Below are positions 20,876 through 31,289 of a stretch of 63,438 bases of DNA, one piece after another; position 1 is the stretch's first letter; every line of letters begins with the position of its first letter. The notes beneath the pieces were generated by a model. That model was given only the letters and a program-made list of their open reading frames with translations. It had not been told where the DNA came from and searched no databases. The stretch lies in NCBI GenBank assembly GCA_015499995.1, contig JADNRV010000276.1:1-63438 (forward strand). Reading direction: 5' to 3'. This stretch comes from Flammula alnicola (lineage: Eukaryota; Basidiomycota; Agaricomycetes; Agaricales; Strophariaceae). Both the position numbers and the translations under genes were made by a program.

Positions 20876-23265
20876 TTAAACTCGTTCATTACTAAGGGAG
20901 GAAGGCTGTCTGGCGGCGCGTCGATTTCTAGTCCTGGATTTCTTCAGTTTGGGGCTGTCCTCGTCGGAATACGCTGAATTTGAGTGTCTCTTGAGTGGAG
21001 AGGAAGGTCCTGGGCCATAGCCACCATTTCTCAAAATATCGCTCAAAGGTTCCCGAGTTGAGAATAATCTCGTTGTGGGAGTCGTAGGCAGAGACGCAGA
21101 ATGGTTGAACATAGCCTCAGACTCAGGCTCGTCGTTGGTCGGCGCAGGGGATGCAAGGAGCTCCGCGATAGCGGTATCGATGAAGCCAAGAATAGTGGCA
21201 TAATCTTGCTCAACTCGTTCAGGCGATGGATGGATCTTAATCTCGACCGTTGAGGCCGAACCTTGTTTCGAGAGCACAGGACCGCGGGGTGCAAATCGCG
21301 AAAACATTAGGTCACTGAAGAACGAATGAAGGTTCTCCAGCAAACGCATGAAGATAGGCCCAAAAAATGGCTCTATCGTCGTGAATGTGTCCGCTAGTGG
21401 ACCCGCCAAGAAACCACGCTTGATGGCGGCTGCAACGGTTGGATTTCCACTTTCCCAAATGGCCAAACTTTCAGGGAAGGGTCGAGTATCTTGTTAGGTC
21501 CAGCGTAACCGAAACAGACCCAGCATAAAACATAGTAAAAAGACTCGAGATCGTCAAGATAGTCCTGAGTCATGTTCGCTTTGCCGCAACTCCGGACCAC
21601 ATTGAGCGACTGAAATGCCCGGGTTCCCTATTAGAGCAAGGCGTCGTCAGCAGGAACCAATTGAGAATTTAGAGAATACAGACCGTCCTGAAATCCGCCT
21701 GTACTGAACGCTCCGCAACGTTTATCCGGATTGCCATGTCAAGATCGATGAGAACTCCCCGATTACCAGGTGCGGAACCAGATTTGCCGATGAGGATATT
21801 GCTGATGCTGACATCACGATGGAGGATCCCTATATTCAATAGATTTTGGTGTCCTTAAAGAAACAATGAATTTTACATTGAGAATGATGAGAAGAGATGG
21901 ACTCACCCGCAATAGCATCGTGGCAAGCAAACAACAAGTCTTGCGGGGTTTCAAAGCCCTCAATGGGAGGACCGTAATACTCGAGGATCAATCGGGAAAA
22001 CGTTCGGTCACAGAATCCCTCTACAAAAACGGTGATTCCTCTGAGGGTCGAGATATGCTGGTCATCGTTGTCTTCATACGCGATCATTTGGCCTACACCA
22101 GCCAGTCCTTTAACGGCCTCCAAAAGCTTCCATTCCGCTGTACGACCGCGGGACCGCCAGGCATCTTTTACGAGGACGACTTTGCCCTCATCATCCTTGG
22201 CTTTCCAACAACATGTGCCACGACCCCGAATTGTACGACGATAAAAGATGGGTTTCTCCGGTTCCAAGGTGAGCGTCACAGGGTTCTTGTCTGCATCGAC
22301 AGTTTCGAGGACGCGTTTGTCGCCTAGCCAGTATATGGACGTGTCAAAGCCAATGACGCTGTCATCAGGTGAGGAGACGCCGAGGATCAGTCGAACGAAA
22401 TCAGTGGCTTCCTGGTGAATGTGGATTGGCGATGACTGATGTACGTGAACGCCGCTGCGATCGAAGATATACAGCCGGGCATATTTCTCGGTGATTATGG
22501 GGCAACAGACAAACTTGCGATTCGACTGCTGTATGAACAGTTGCCTAAAGGAGGAGGATGAGATTCATTACAGCTCATGTTATCGGAGGCTGACCTGGAG
22601 TATATCGCAATCTGAGTGAGATTATCGCCTTTCGTAAAGTTGTGCTGCGTCTTGACTTCGACAGGCGATGCACAAATATCGTAGTTTGGTATCCCTGCGC
22701 GTACTGCCTCTGGTTTGAAGTTCGTGCCAGACCCTAGGATAGCCACATCAGGCGACGTCCTCAATTGGGGTGGGTGGTACTCCTCTCGGCCTTCTGAATG
22801 TTTGAAATGTTTGTTATGCGTATTGACGCCAGAGCGTGTGTCGGAGTAGTCAAAATGTCGTAAAATTGCCTGGATGATGGCCACGATGGGGGCGTAAAGC
22901 AGTTTCTCGTCCGTATACGGCTCCGTGTCTATGGCGCGCCATCTTCTTGCCTCTGTATCGTACAGATCCGTAGCATTTAGGAAATCTTGGATCTCCTCGT
23001 TGGGTGCGACCTTTCCGGCGAACGTTCGCTTGCCAAGATCTTCATCGTGATAGATATGATCGGCGAGCTCTGCTGTGACTTCTGGCCTCTGAGCTTGTAC
23101 CGTTGCGTATCCAAAATCCGAACCATGTGCGCTACCAGTCCCAGACATGGTTCTTCTGTAGGGAGTATGGTGGATAAGATGGCTGTAGTTTTGGGCACTA
23201 GGGGGTGGACTGCTGTTCTCTGGCTCTTTGTCGCTCTCTGAAGTCGAGGTCTGAAGAAGTGTCAT
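20876..23265 (-). CDS. FunK1-type fungal protein kinase with one frame break
   Basis: Exons 22595-23265, 21907-22544, 21684-21829 and about 20876-21627 join in phase and start at an ATG at 23265 (MTLLQTSTSESDKEPENS). The product is about 735 aa and matches the FunK1 family of basidiomycete kinases. Residues typical of the N-terminal region are present (EEIQDFLNATDLY, SPDVAILGSG, PVEVKTQHNFTKGDNLTQIA). The catalytic loop reads ILHRDVSISNILI and the metal-binding motif reads VLIDLDMAI. These replace HRDLKxxN and DFG, as is usual in this family. A one-base frame change lies near 21480-21495: the protein moves from YAGPNKIL to TRPFPESLAIWESGNP. No intron of normal size explains it, so this is a lesion or a sequencing error. 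The tail (LKKSRTRNRRAARQ) resembles a nuclear localisation signal. Confidence 0.8.
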
Positions 23266-23668
23266 CGTTGGATTCTGGTGTCGCTGAGAGAAAATTACAA
23301 CTTACAGTACAGTGAATTTATATCCTGACGCTTGGTGGATGCCACTGGTCAGAACGTGCCGCAGGCAAGCAGAGGAACAATGGCCAATAAATCCTGTGGC
23401 CCGCGATGGTTGAGAATGAAATATGTTGGCCCGTGCCCGCGTAATTGTAATGTATCATGTGACCGCGTTTGCCGTGGGTGGCCGACGGCCGGCCCGATGC
23501 ACACAAGCCAGGTTGAACAGCGAGTTCGACCTCGGAAAGTGCAGCCCTCGCTCGCGCAGACTGCAAGCGATGAGTATTCCAGAGAGGAGTTGAACGTTGA
23601 AGGATGGAACGACTGGATTTGCACATCGGTATGCCTCATATATAATAACTAGTATAAAAGGATCATTA
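23266..23668. other. 5' flank of the FunK1 gene, nothing else recognised
   Basis: No supported ORF or RNA. The segment should contain the kinase promoter on its left side. Confidence 0.35.
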
Positions 23669-23900
23669 CTGTAGCAATTAAATCAATTCGGCGGTCACAG
23701 GTCACAGGCCTACCCGATTTGACGAAAGGTCACAGAGGTCACAGCAAAAATCCCAAAAATCCGCCCGGAACAGTCGTTCCGGGCATCAAAAAGCTTACAA
23801 ATCCATCAAAAATAGCTAAATATAGTAATTTGACGAATTCAAAATTTCGTCAGGTGGGTCACAGGTCACACCTACTGACGAATTGATTTAATTGGTACAG
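23669..23900. mobile_element. 232-bp MITE with TA duplication and internal palindromes
   Basis: The left end CTGTAGCAATTAAATCAATT at 23669 is mirrored at the right end (23879-23900) with a single mismatch over 22 bp. Both ends abut TA (23667-23668 and 23901-23902). The interior has a perfect hairpin (GCCCGGAAC-AGTC-GTTCCGGGC), a second palindrome (GACGAATTC-AAAA-TTTCGTC type) and several direct GGTCACAG motifs. The strong self-complementarity means a transcript would fold back on itself. Confidence 0.78.
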
Positions 23901-23902
23901 TA

Positions 23903-25032
23903 CTTGTATCTAAATGTGCAAGTTCGCAGCCCCATGTCCTTTTGCAGCTTGCTCGCCACCACCATCTGGAGCTTTAAATTGGAACCCGAATGTCGGATGA
24001 TCAGCAGCTTTGCACCTAACCCCCCACGCGGCGCCCACCCCAGTCCAGTGCGATACTGCAGTCTATGAAACGGGTCATTACTTACAAGTGCACGTATATA
24101 GGAGTGTCAGGACACGGTTTCAGTGTTAACTTGGGCAGGCGGCGGGTGGTGTTACTTGCTAAGAGTCGACTGGGGCAGATGGGGCGTTAAACCCCAGCCG
24201 AACAATGTCAGTAATATTTTATTCAATGTTCATAGAGAAGGACCGCATGACTTACCTCTAATACATGTCGTGCCAGGCCGCATGGATCAATGTGAAGATG
24301 TCGTCCTGGATGAGGCACAGTCGGCGTGGATTGAGTAAATCGTCGAGGATACTATGTTCTATTTCGAAGAGTGGGTGAGCTCGTTTTGTTATCTAGAAGT
24401 CGAGACTTACCTCCGAATTTCAGCCCTCGCTCCCTTCTCGTCTCTTTCTCTCTCGTCGTCGAGTGGGCACGGCCTTGAGTGGAAAAGGCAATAAGATGAC
24501 ATGGCTTTGACTTTGGGGTGTACCTTGGCGTTTTTAGCTCGTGGCCCCCTTTTCATCGGTAGCCATACATTTCTGGCGGAGCACCTGCACCCACTTCGCC
24601 ACTTCTGCCAAGCCATAATATCTTCCAGGACATCGCCTTGGTGCCATCATGGCTTCTCCATTACTCCTTGCATCAATGTGCTCGGTCTTAGATACGTTGC
24701 AGATTTTCCCTTTACGCCCCATCAACTTGCTCTTGCGCTTTTTGTGCCAGCTTTCCGAGTCATTGTGATGCATATTGTATGCTCCTTTCAAAACATGCCT
24801 GCCTCGAGTGGGCGGCTTGCGGAAGAAATCAGGGTCGTAACGCTGCCTGCTGGATTTTTCTTGGAGGAAAAGCGACAGGATGTTGACGACGAGTTGGATG
24901 TGAATGGGGCGAATTTCGGAACAATGCAGGCTTATGGGGGGCAACCAGACGATATTGTATTGTGTACTTCTACATATCGCAAGAATGGAAATACATAATA
25001 TGTCAGAAATCGGTATGTTACTCGAAATGAAG
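23903..25032. other. Intergenic segment with only doubtful exons
   Basis: Frames of 165-169 codons exist on both strands between 24501 and 25043 and overlap one another. The minus-strand version carries a basic stretch (SWHKKRKSKLMGRKGK) and nearby GT-AG borders (about 24250 and 24350-24412), but the exons do not join without stops. No family was recognised. Confidence 0.35.
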
Positions 25033-26655
25033 TCAAGTGCCATCGTTCTCCTCAGACACGCCGTGAAAAGTTTTCGAAGCCTCGATTATATCTGACCAAC
25101 CCCAATCTTGTCTGCGGACAAAAGTGAGCTTGATTCCTTCTGTCCGGAGTCGCATGAATTGAAGGAGGGTATCTTTCTTGATGTATATTTCTTCCAGCGT
25201 GTGCGCGTCCACTGCCACCATGAGAGAAGATAAATGTCGCCAACAGAAGTTTTCTGGTAGAGTTGCCGAAAGGAACTCCACGGAGCTAGCTGGCCGATAT
25301 TTAGGGCCGTAGAGGGCAAGCATTTGTTCCCATGAAAAAGTGAACAATCCGTGGTATTCAAAGAATTGGAGATTTCGAAGAAGAGGTCCTTCACCTGCTG
25401 GGTTCTTGGTTTGAATCGGAATCGGAGAGGCGAGAAGCTGGAGGAAAAAATTCAGCACAGATGCTTGTGGACGGTCCAATACTAGGTGTTGCAATTCCGG
25501 TGTCGCTCTGAGGACCTGGGCAAAGACTTCTTTCTCACCGAATACGTGAAGGAAGTGCAGAGAACATCCCGAGCGAATTAAAAAGGATGTAATGGCGTCA
25601 GTTGGCATTGGACGCGAAATGGCATAGTAGGTGAGGGTTGTCAGGGAGGGACAAGATACATGTTGGAAGATAGTTTCGACTATTTCATCACGAGAAGCAA
25701 AGAGCAGTGTTTGTAGCGCGGGATGAACGACAATGGTTTTGGATGCTGTGGATCTTTCTTTCGCTTTCCAGACCTCCCTGAATTCACAACGAACCATCCG
25801 CGGAGCACATTGCAGGAGCTCGATGCATTCGTCAACACGGAACCCCCTCGCTTCCACATGTGTGATATTGTTCCACTCAATTTTGACGCAATTGAGGGGA
25901 ACACATTTCAAGACGACTTCCTGTGGGCAGGGCAGTACATTGTCCAAACGGAATTGACCGTCGACGTGACGTCGAGCTCCCAGCCTCAAAGAATCTGAAA
26001 ACTCCAACCGAAGTTTATGGAGGATGGCGATCGAGCCAGAATCATGACCCAAACGTGATATGAGAGAAGAGGGTAGGTCGAGATCGAGGGAGTACCAACG
26101 GTGCGAACACTGATTGAGAATTTCAATGAATGGGTAAAAGACAGGCTCCAACTTCTTTGGCAGATCTTTGGAATTGTCGCTGTGGTAGAGATGAATCGAC
26201 AACGGGAGGTCTCCGGATCGATTGAGCCATTCCTGTGCCAGCTGGCCCCTCTGCGGAAATTTTTGTGGTAGAAGGTTAATACTGATTTCCGTCCAGAGGT
26301 GGGGGGTCGACCAAGCAATCTGGCGCCATTTCTGGCAAACGGCTCCTAGAATCAACGGTGCGCATAACAAGGACTTCTTGTAGTTCTTGCGATGGGACAT
26401 CAGCATGGGGATGGAAAGCGTGAAAATGTGGGATGCGAGTTCATGAGGAAGTCGGTGAATAGTTGGATCATGATTTTGGTTGACCTGCGACATTATCGAC
26501 CGACGCTTGGTAATTAGTTCGGCGATCTCCTGGTCGATTTTTAGGAGACTCATGCACGGAGGGCACGGTCGTCCGTTGGATAATTTGCACGAGAGGTAGG
26601 ATCTGTCACCATTGGATCGTCCAATGTCGTGGGTGCGTATTTCTGGATCTTCCAT
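25033..26655 (-). CDS. F-box protein of the Cys-rich coiled-coil family
   Basis: A continuous frame of about 540 aa is read from the ATG at 26655 (MEDPEIRTHDIGRSNGDRS). The head keeps the C-x7-C-x2-C part of the family's cysteine pattern (SCKLSNGRPCPPC), followed by a helical stretch (LKIDQEIAELITKRRSIM) and an F-box (IHRLPHELASHIFTLSIPM ... LILGAVCQKWRQIAWSTPHLW). The tail is Leu-rich, with recurring strand-helix segments. The frame is open upstream to 26736 without an ATG. A donor (CTGAAG/GTGAGC, 26734) and an acceptor (CGATTAG, about 26667) suggest a 5' UTR intron just before the start. It is more distant from the duplicated F-box genes and closer to the gene at 41.9 kb (shared LILGAVC-WR-AWSTP wording). 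Confidence 0.83.
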   Translation of the reverse strand: MEDPEIRTHDIGRSNGDRSYLSCKLSNGRPCPPCMSLLKIDQEIAELITKRRSIMSQVNQNHDPTIHRLPHELASHIFTLSIPMLMSHRKNYKKSLLCAPLILGAVCQKWRQIAWSTPHLWTEISINLLPQKFPQRGQLAQEWLNRSGDLPLSIHLYHSDNSKDLPKKLEPVFYPFIEILNQCSHRWYSLDLDLPSSLISRLGHDSGSIAILHKLRLEFSDSLRLGARRHVDGQFRLDNVLPCPQEVVLKCVPLNCVKIEWNNITHVEARGFRVDECIELLQCAPRMVRCEFREVWKAKERSTASKTIVVHPALQTLLFASRDEIVETIFQHVSCPSLTTLTYYAISRPMPTDAITSFLIRSGCSLHFLHVFGEKEVFAQVLRATPELQHLVLDRPQASVLNFFLQLLASPIPIQTKNPAGEGPLLRNLQFFEYHGLFTFSWEQMLALYGPKYRPASSVEFLSATLPENFCWRHLSSLMVAVDAHTLEEIYIKKDTLLQFMRLRTEGIKLTFVRRQDWGWSDIIEASKTFHGVSEENDGT

Positions 26656-26890
26656 CTTCGACTGGTCTAATCGATGAATTGAAGCAGAACAAAGTGAATG
26701 AGCAGTTTTCAGATCGAGTGGGGGATATCTGCTCACCTTCAGGCTTCGCCACTTTGGTCCTAGGCGATTTTTGGGCGATTTAAACGAGGATCCGAGTCTG
26801 ATTTTGGGTGGCGGTGGTAAATCAAACTTAAGTGGAGCCTTCGACGTCAGTTCAGTAATTCCACCTTAAAAGTTACAGCCCAATTTCACG

Positions 26891-26935
26891 TTGTTGAACG
26901 TTGAACGTTGGACGTTGGACGTTGGACGTTGAACC
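26891..26935. repeat. TTGAACG/TTGGACG heptamer minisatellite
   Basis: Six adjacent heptamers of the form GTTGAAC or GTTGGAC occur just upstream of the F-box gene. The same heptamer recurs in short arrays at 17998-18016, 29002-29034 and 31162-31180, and in scattered form at 41745-41800. Confidence 0.8.
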
Positions 26936-27073
26936 CCAGTGAAAACAGCCTGATGGCAAATAGAACCACACATATATATTAATAGATTTTAGAACGTCAT
27001 CGAATCCGATCACGCCATTTCGATTTTCAACTTGCTCTCTCCTTCACGCAATCTAACCACGTCCATCCCTACC

Positions 27074-27565
27074 ATGTCCGCACATCAGTTCTTCTGTAAC
27101 TGTGCACAGCTCTGTATGCGCAACGGTGCAACACAACCTGTTGCTGTTAGCCGGTCCACTTGGTATGGCCACGCTTGATTTCGAGAGTCAACTCAGCCGC
27201 CTCCACTCGAACCGTTTCTGGCGCAGCAAGACACTTTGCTGAATAGATCTTCCACAGACCAAGTGCAAAAATCACCACCTGGCTCACGGCCGTTGTCTCG
27301 AAGCCCACCCAACAAGAGGCGACGCATAAGGGACTCTGAAGGTACGATAAGTGCTCCTTTGCCGCACAACTTTGACAACTATTGTGTCCTTTTCCAAAAG
27401 ATGGCGATGACGTTAGTGGCGGAGGCGGTGGTCTCGGTTCAACTGAAAAACCAGTACCAGAGAACGTGAGGCATAACGAGCATGGGAATGAAAGTGACAC
27501 AGACACAGATATATATGTTCGCATTCGTATAGATATTATGTATCTACAATATCAATACAAAATCT
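27074..27565 (+). pseudogene. N-terminal fragment of a transposon-type Cys-rich ORF
   Basis: The frame starts MSAHQFFCNCAQLCMRNG and continues VSRSTWYGHA before an in-frame TGA. It then carries on in the same frame with a Pro-rich segment ending PNKRRRIRDSEG. A GT-AG intron follows (about 27342-27401), then an acidic Gly-rich exon (DGDDVSGGGGGL). The CNC-x4-C-x7-VSRSTWYxH arrangement resembles the N-terminal finger of basidiomycete CACTA (Tnp2) or KDZ-type transposase ORFs. The catalytic part is absent. The family assignment is tentative. Confidence 0.4.
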
Positions 27566-27784
27566 GAAAGAAAAATAGTCTCGCCCAGCAACCCCAACCG
27601 TGGCTTTATTATATCTATGGGTCAAAAGTATTCATGTAGCAGCCAAAATGTACTTAGAGTTGGCGTAGACTTTGCGTGTCAGTAAGTCACACAAATCACT
27701 CTGTCACAGAGCCATTTCTCCCGTTGACGTGTTTGCGCTCCCTTGCTTTCTACCACCAACATCTCCTCGTTATCTCTACAAAAT

Positions 27785-28960
27785 ATGCCATCCTCTCCCG
27801 CTGCTCATAGCACCCAAGCTCTCCCCACAAGCCGCCTAACGCAGAGTATGTCAAGCATTATGCAAATCTCCGACACCGAGCAGTCCCAGTCGCCACATCC
27901 GGCGGTATCTCGCAGTCGCAAAGAAGAGAAGCGGCCACTCTCAAAAAGCTCTCGTGAAAGGGAATATGGTCCTCGAAAGGTAATGTTCTGCTATTTTCAC
28001 TTCTGTGATGGAGAATAGGCCAAATAACTGAATATATGCGCTCGGAACATAGGGATATATATCCAGATATGATAGCCTAGATGCTCATGAGGAGTGCACA
28101 CGCAAGTTCAATCGAGTTAAGCGCAAGTTTGATGCCCTCAGTGACGAGCACTCGAAACTCTGGTGTCTCCACAAGCCCTTCCAACACGGCCGGCGGGTCT
28201 ATGTCTTCTTTGGCTGCCACTTGCTCATCGCCTCCACTCACGACCACTCCCATCAGTGCATCTCTCAAACCATCAGTGGAGATCGAAACTATTGGTAGGT
28301 TACTGTTTGTTCTGACAATCATTTGCGATCTGACTTGTCCATTTAGATGCCGCTCAGGCTGCCACTACTCCCGTTTTGTCGCAAGTACCACAAGGCATGA
28401 CGGACGCCGCACCCACGGCGAATGCTGTACTTGCTAACACCGCACCCACCATAAACGCTGTACCCGCAGATGCTGCATCCACCATGAATGCTGTGCTTCC
28501 CACTACTCCCGTTTTGTCGCAAGTACCACAAGGCATGACGGACGCCGCACCCATGGCGAATGCTGTACTTGCTAACACTGCACCCGCCATAAACGCTGTA
28601 CCCGCAGATGCCGCACCCACCATGAATGCTGCAGTTGCAGACACCGCACCTGCTGTGACCACTGCGCCTGTGGACACCACACCCGCGGACGTTGTTATGG
28701 CTGAAACAAGAGGCTCGAAAACTCGTCACCGAGTTAATCCGCTGTAAGTTTACTTTCTCCAACCCCATTGTCATGAATTCGCACTAACCTCGTCATACAT
28801 TGATAGAGTGAAGGCCTTGGGAGTGCCGGTAGGACCCACCAAGAGTTCTGACAGCTCATCGCAACCTCAAGTCAAGCTCATTAATCAGTGATTGCCCCGA
28901 AGGCGTGGGAAGGATGTTACTGGGATTGCCGCCGAGCCAGCAAAAAATGGTATGTCTCCT
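27785..28960 (+). pseudogene. Unknown gene with Ala/Pro/Thr repeats, frame-broken
   Basis: Exons 27785-27979, 28053-28294, 28347-28742 and about 28807-28891 have GT-AG borders. Exon 1 starts MPSSPAAHSTQALPTSRL and ends in a basic Ser-rich tract. Exon 2 begins in phase with a charged helix (FNRVKRKFDALSDEHSKL), then needs a one-base shift near 28155 to continue as the Ser/Thr/Pro-rich text that joins exon 3. Exon 3 contains two tandem 46-residue repeats (PVLSQVPQGMTDAAP ... INAVPADAA). The reading frame ends at a TGA after KLINQ, but stays open beyond it (LPRRRGKDVTGIAAEP) up to a further donor. I do not recognise the family; the lesions suggest decay. Confidence 0.42.
28363..28638 (+). repeat. 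138-bp in-frame tandem repeat, two copies
   Basis: The unit starting CACTACTCCCGTTTTGTCGC at 28363 is repeated at 28501. The period is 138 bp, exactly 46 codons, so the frame is preserved. The copies differ at only a few positions. Confidence 0.85.
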
Positions 28961-29001
28961 TTTGACACGAATCACACACCTCTAAGACGCGAACATCCAT
29001 A

Positions 29002-29034
29002 GACGTTGAACGTTGAACGTTGAACATTGAACCT
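29002..29034. repeat. TTGAACG heptamer array
   Basis: Four adjacent GTTGAAC/ATTGAAC heptamers lie immediately after the decayed repeat gene and before an F-box/LRR relic. Confidence 0.75.
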
Positions 29035-29159
29035 GTTGCAGTTCTGTCCTCTTTGAACGTGCGGAATAATATCGGCCACTCGGCTCCGGCATCATATCGG
29101 CCACTCTAGCAACCTGTGGCAGCCTGAGGCCCGGGAGCACAACTTGAAGGATCATCCAT

Positions 29160-30160
29160 AAGACATTGGATGATGGATCTCTGGCATCTATTCTGCGCCG
29201 TCTATTTCGTGGAACAGGACAACCTCAGGCGCGCGCCAGATTGGGGATTCATGCTATCCCTTTCACTCTCTGTACCATCCCGAAATAGCGGCGATTCAGT
29301 GGCATTTAGTTATGCATCTCTAAACAAGGATTTCAAGTCCGCGCTCAAGGATATTTGCACAAACTCCTACTTGGTCACAACTACTTGGACGATATTCCTA
29401 TCGACCTACTACACGGATCAGCTTTGAAAAACTTGCGCTGACCAACGTCAGCTTCCTGAACTCTTCTGACGTTTCACCACCCGCATCTTCAGAAGACGGT
29501 GGACCCATATATAACCCCCTTCGCACATCTTGAAACTCTCGATACGGACCACTCCCGTTCTCTGAGGAGAATCGTCGGCATACCGAGTTCTTACCTGGTC
29601 TGAAAACACTTTCATCCATAATATATGACCTTGAAGATTTTGAAAGGACGTGCAATATCGTGAAAAATGCAGTCACGCTGAAGAAGCTCACTTTTTGGAT
29701 GGACAGTGAGCTTGCCCTTTCCCGGTCTGACAGCTTAATTTGTAACTAGGAATTTTTTCCTGTTTAGTATTCGCGTACCCCTTGGAAGTATGTTCTACGA
29801 CCAGCTCCCGCATTTGGAGAAATTGTCGATTATCTACAACGCGAATATCTTCCATGAGGATCCCAGCTATCGACAGAATTTGGAGAAAATTCCTCACGTC
29901 TTGCAGCCGAACCTCCCTCCCATTCGCGATCTCCATGTTACTCTTTCCCTCCGAGGCTCAGATTTCGAAGCTTGGAACCCCAGTGATGCGCCACTTTTAT
30001 ATCCTTGATTTCATATCAAGCTCTCCCCCACCTTCACTTGAGAAAGTCAGCGTCCTCTTCGAAGTCAGTATATTTATATTTCCTGCGCCCACGGAAGGTA
30101 TCGACACACGCGGTTTCAAGAAATATGCGTCTGTGTATGCTAGAAGGCTCTTCCCGTGAG
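29160..30160 (+). pseudogene. Relic of a leucine-rich F-box-type gene
   Basis: Fragments in different frames read like the target-binding part of a mushroom F-box protein: FERTCNIVKNAVTLKKLTFW, LPHLEKLSIIYNANIFHEDP, NLPPIRDLHVTLSLRG and PPPSLEKVSVLFEVS. An intron-like GT-AG segment may lie around 29706-29766. Stops and frame changes separate the blocks and no F-box motif remains. It ends where the duplicated MAU2 fragment begins, so the duplication landed in or next to it. Confidence 0.45.
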
Positions 30161-30167
30161 GCTCAGC

Positions 30168-30850
30168 ATTGCCTTGCCCGCGAATTCAGGAACGAAGTTG
30201 AATGGGAGAGGGAGACGAGGCCGCTCAGAAAGACGGGCGCGGAAGTGATCAAGGAGTGTGAGGGCCTAGGAGGAACTTTACAAGCCATCGGAGCGGTGCT
30301 GGCGGCGTGTCTTTCGAAAGAGTTCTTGGTGGCCAAGTACGTCCGCTTCTGTAATTTTCTTTTTGTGTTTCCCTGCGACTGACGTTGTGTCTTTAGAGGA
30401 CATTTACACACTGCTCTCAACCTATCCACTAGCGCTCAAGAGTCAAGACAATCACCTCCGCGCTCTCGTACTAGCCCTCGTCACGACGCAGTATATGCAT
30501 ACCTCGACGGACTTTCCGCATGTTGAGCACCGCCTAGCAGCTAGCTGCGGGTCTTGGAGCACAACCGAAGACGGCGAAGAACGCAGAGTTGAAGAAGGGT
30601 GCCGCCAAAGGATCCATTGCGCATCTGATTCAGAGGTTGTGCCAGGATTGGCGAACGCTCTTTAGGTCAGGATAAATTTCAACGCTTTCAACAATATTGT
30701 TCGTGTCTGGTGCATTCATCCCGTGTAGAACTGAAATGACGCGCTGCAGACGAGCAAGGAGCATTCAATCAAGCTGCGACTAACGAGTAATTTAAGGAGG
30801 CGGTGGTAAGAGTGCAGAAAAGGAAGTTCGTGGAGGTGGAATAAACGTCG
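30168..30850 (+). pseudogene. MAU2: Duplicated 3' fragment of the MAU2/Scc4 pseudogene
   Basis: The segment repeats the end of the MAU2 pseudogene (GAEVIKECEGLGGTLQAIGA, the intron at about 30335-30395, and text matching HLHTALNLS). At the start, copy B reads in frame through FRNEVEWERETRPLRKTGAE, where copy A has an extra base. Later it has its own lesions, including loss of bases in the GSGGDGVGN segment (about 30618). It has no upstream exons and cannot make a cohesin loader. Confidence 0.7.
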
Positions 30851-31289
30851 AAAGGTTTCCTGGAATCGGATTTCCCGTTCGCGGTTTGTTGCCTTGCTCA
30901 AATCTTTTTTTTGCTAGTGTTCTCGATGCTCTCGATGTATGATAATTGATGCTCTACTTTATAGACAAATAAAATAAAATGCTTTCGAAGAGCTAGATAA
31001 TCGGTAGGATTCCCATAACGCTTTTTAGGGCGCTCACTTCCTCTGAGGCGTCCTGGCCAATCGATGCGGCGCGTTCCGTGCATCATTAATGGTCTACTAC
31101 ATTGAATGAGTAAAAAGGTTCAGGCGAGTACGATTCGAGTAGGGAAGGATTTCAAGTGGGTGTTCAACGTTCAACGTTCAGCTCCGGGTTAACTCTTTGG
31201 TGAAATAAAGTTGAGAACTCAAAATTTTGGTTGCCGAGATACAATGGAGCATAGTAACAAGTTACAAGGCGATACATCATACATCTTTA

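Noticed and set aside
24501..25043. Overlapping frames of 165-169 codons on both strands
   Set aside because: Neither joins to neighbouring exons without stops and no family was recognised.
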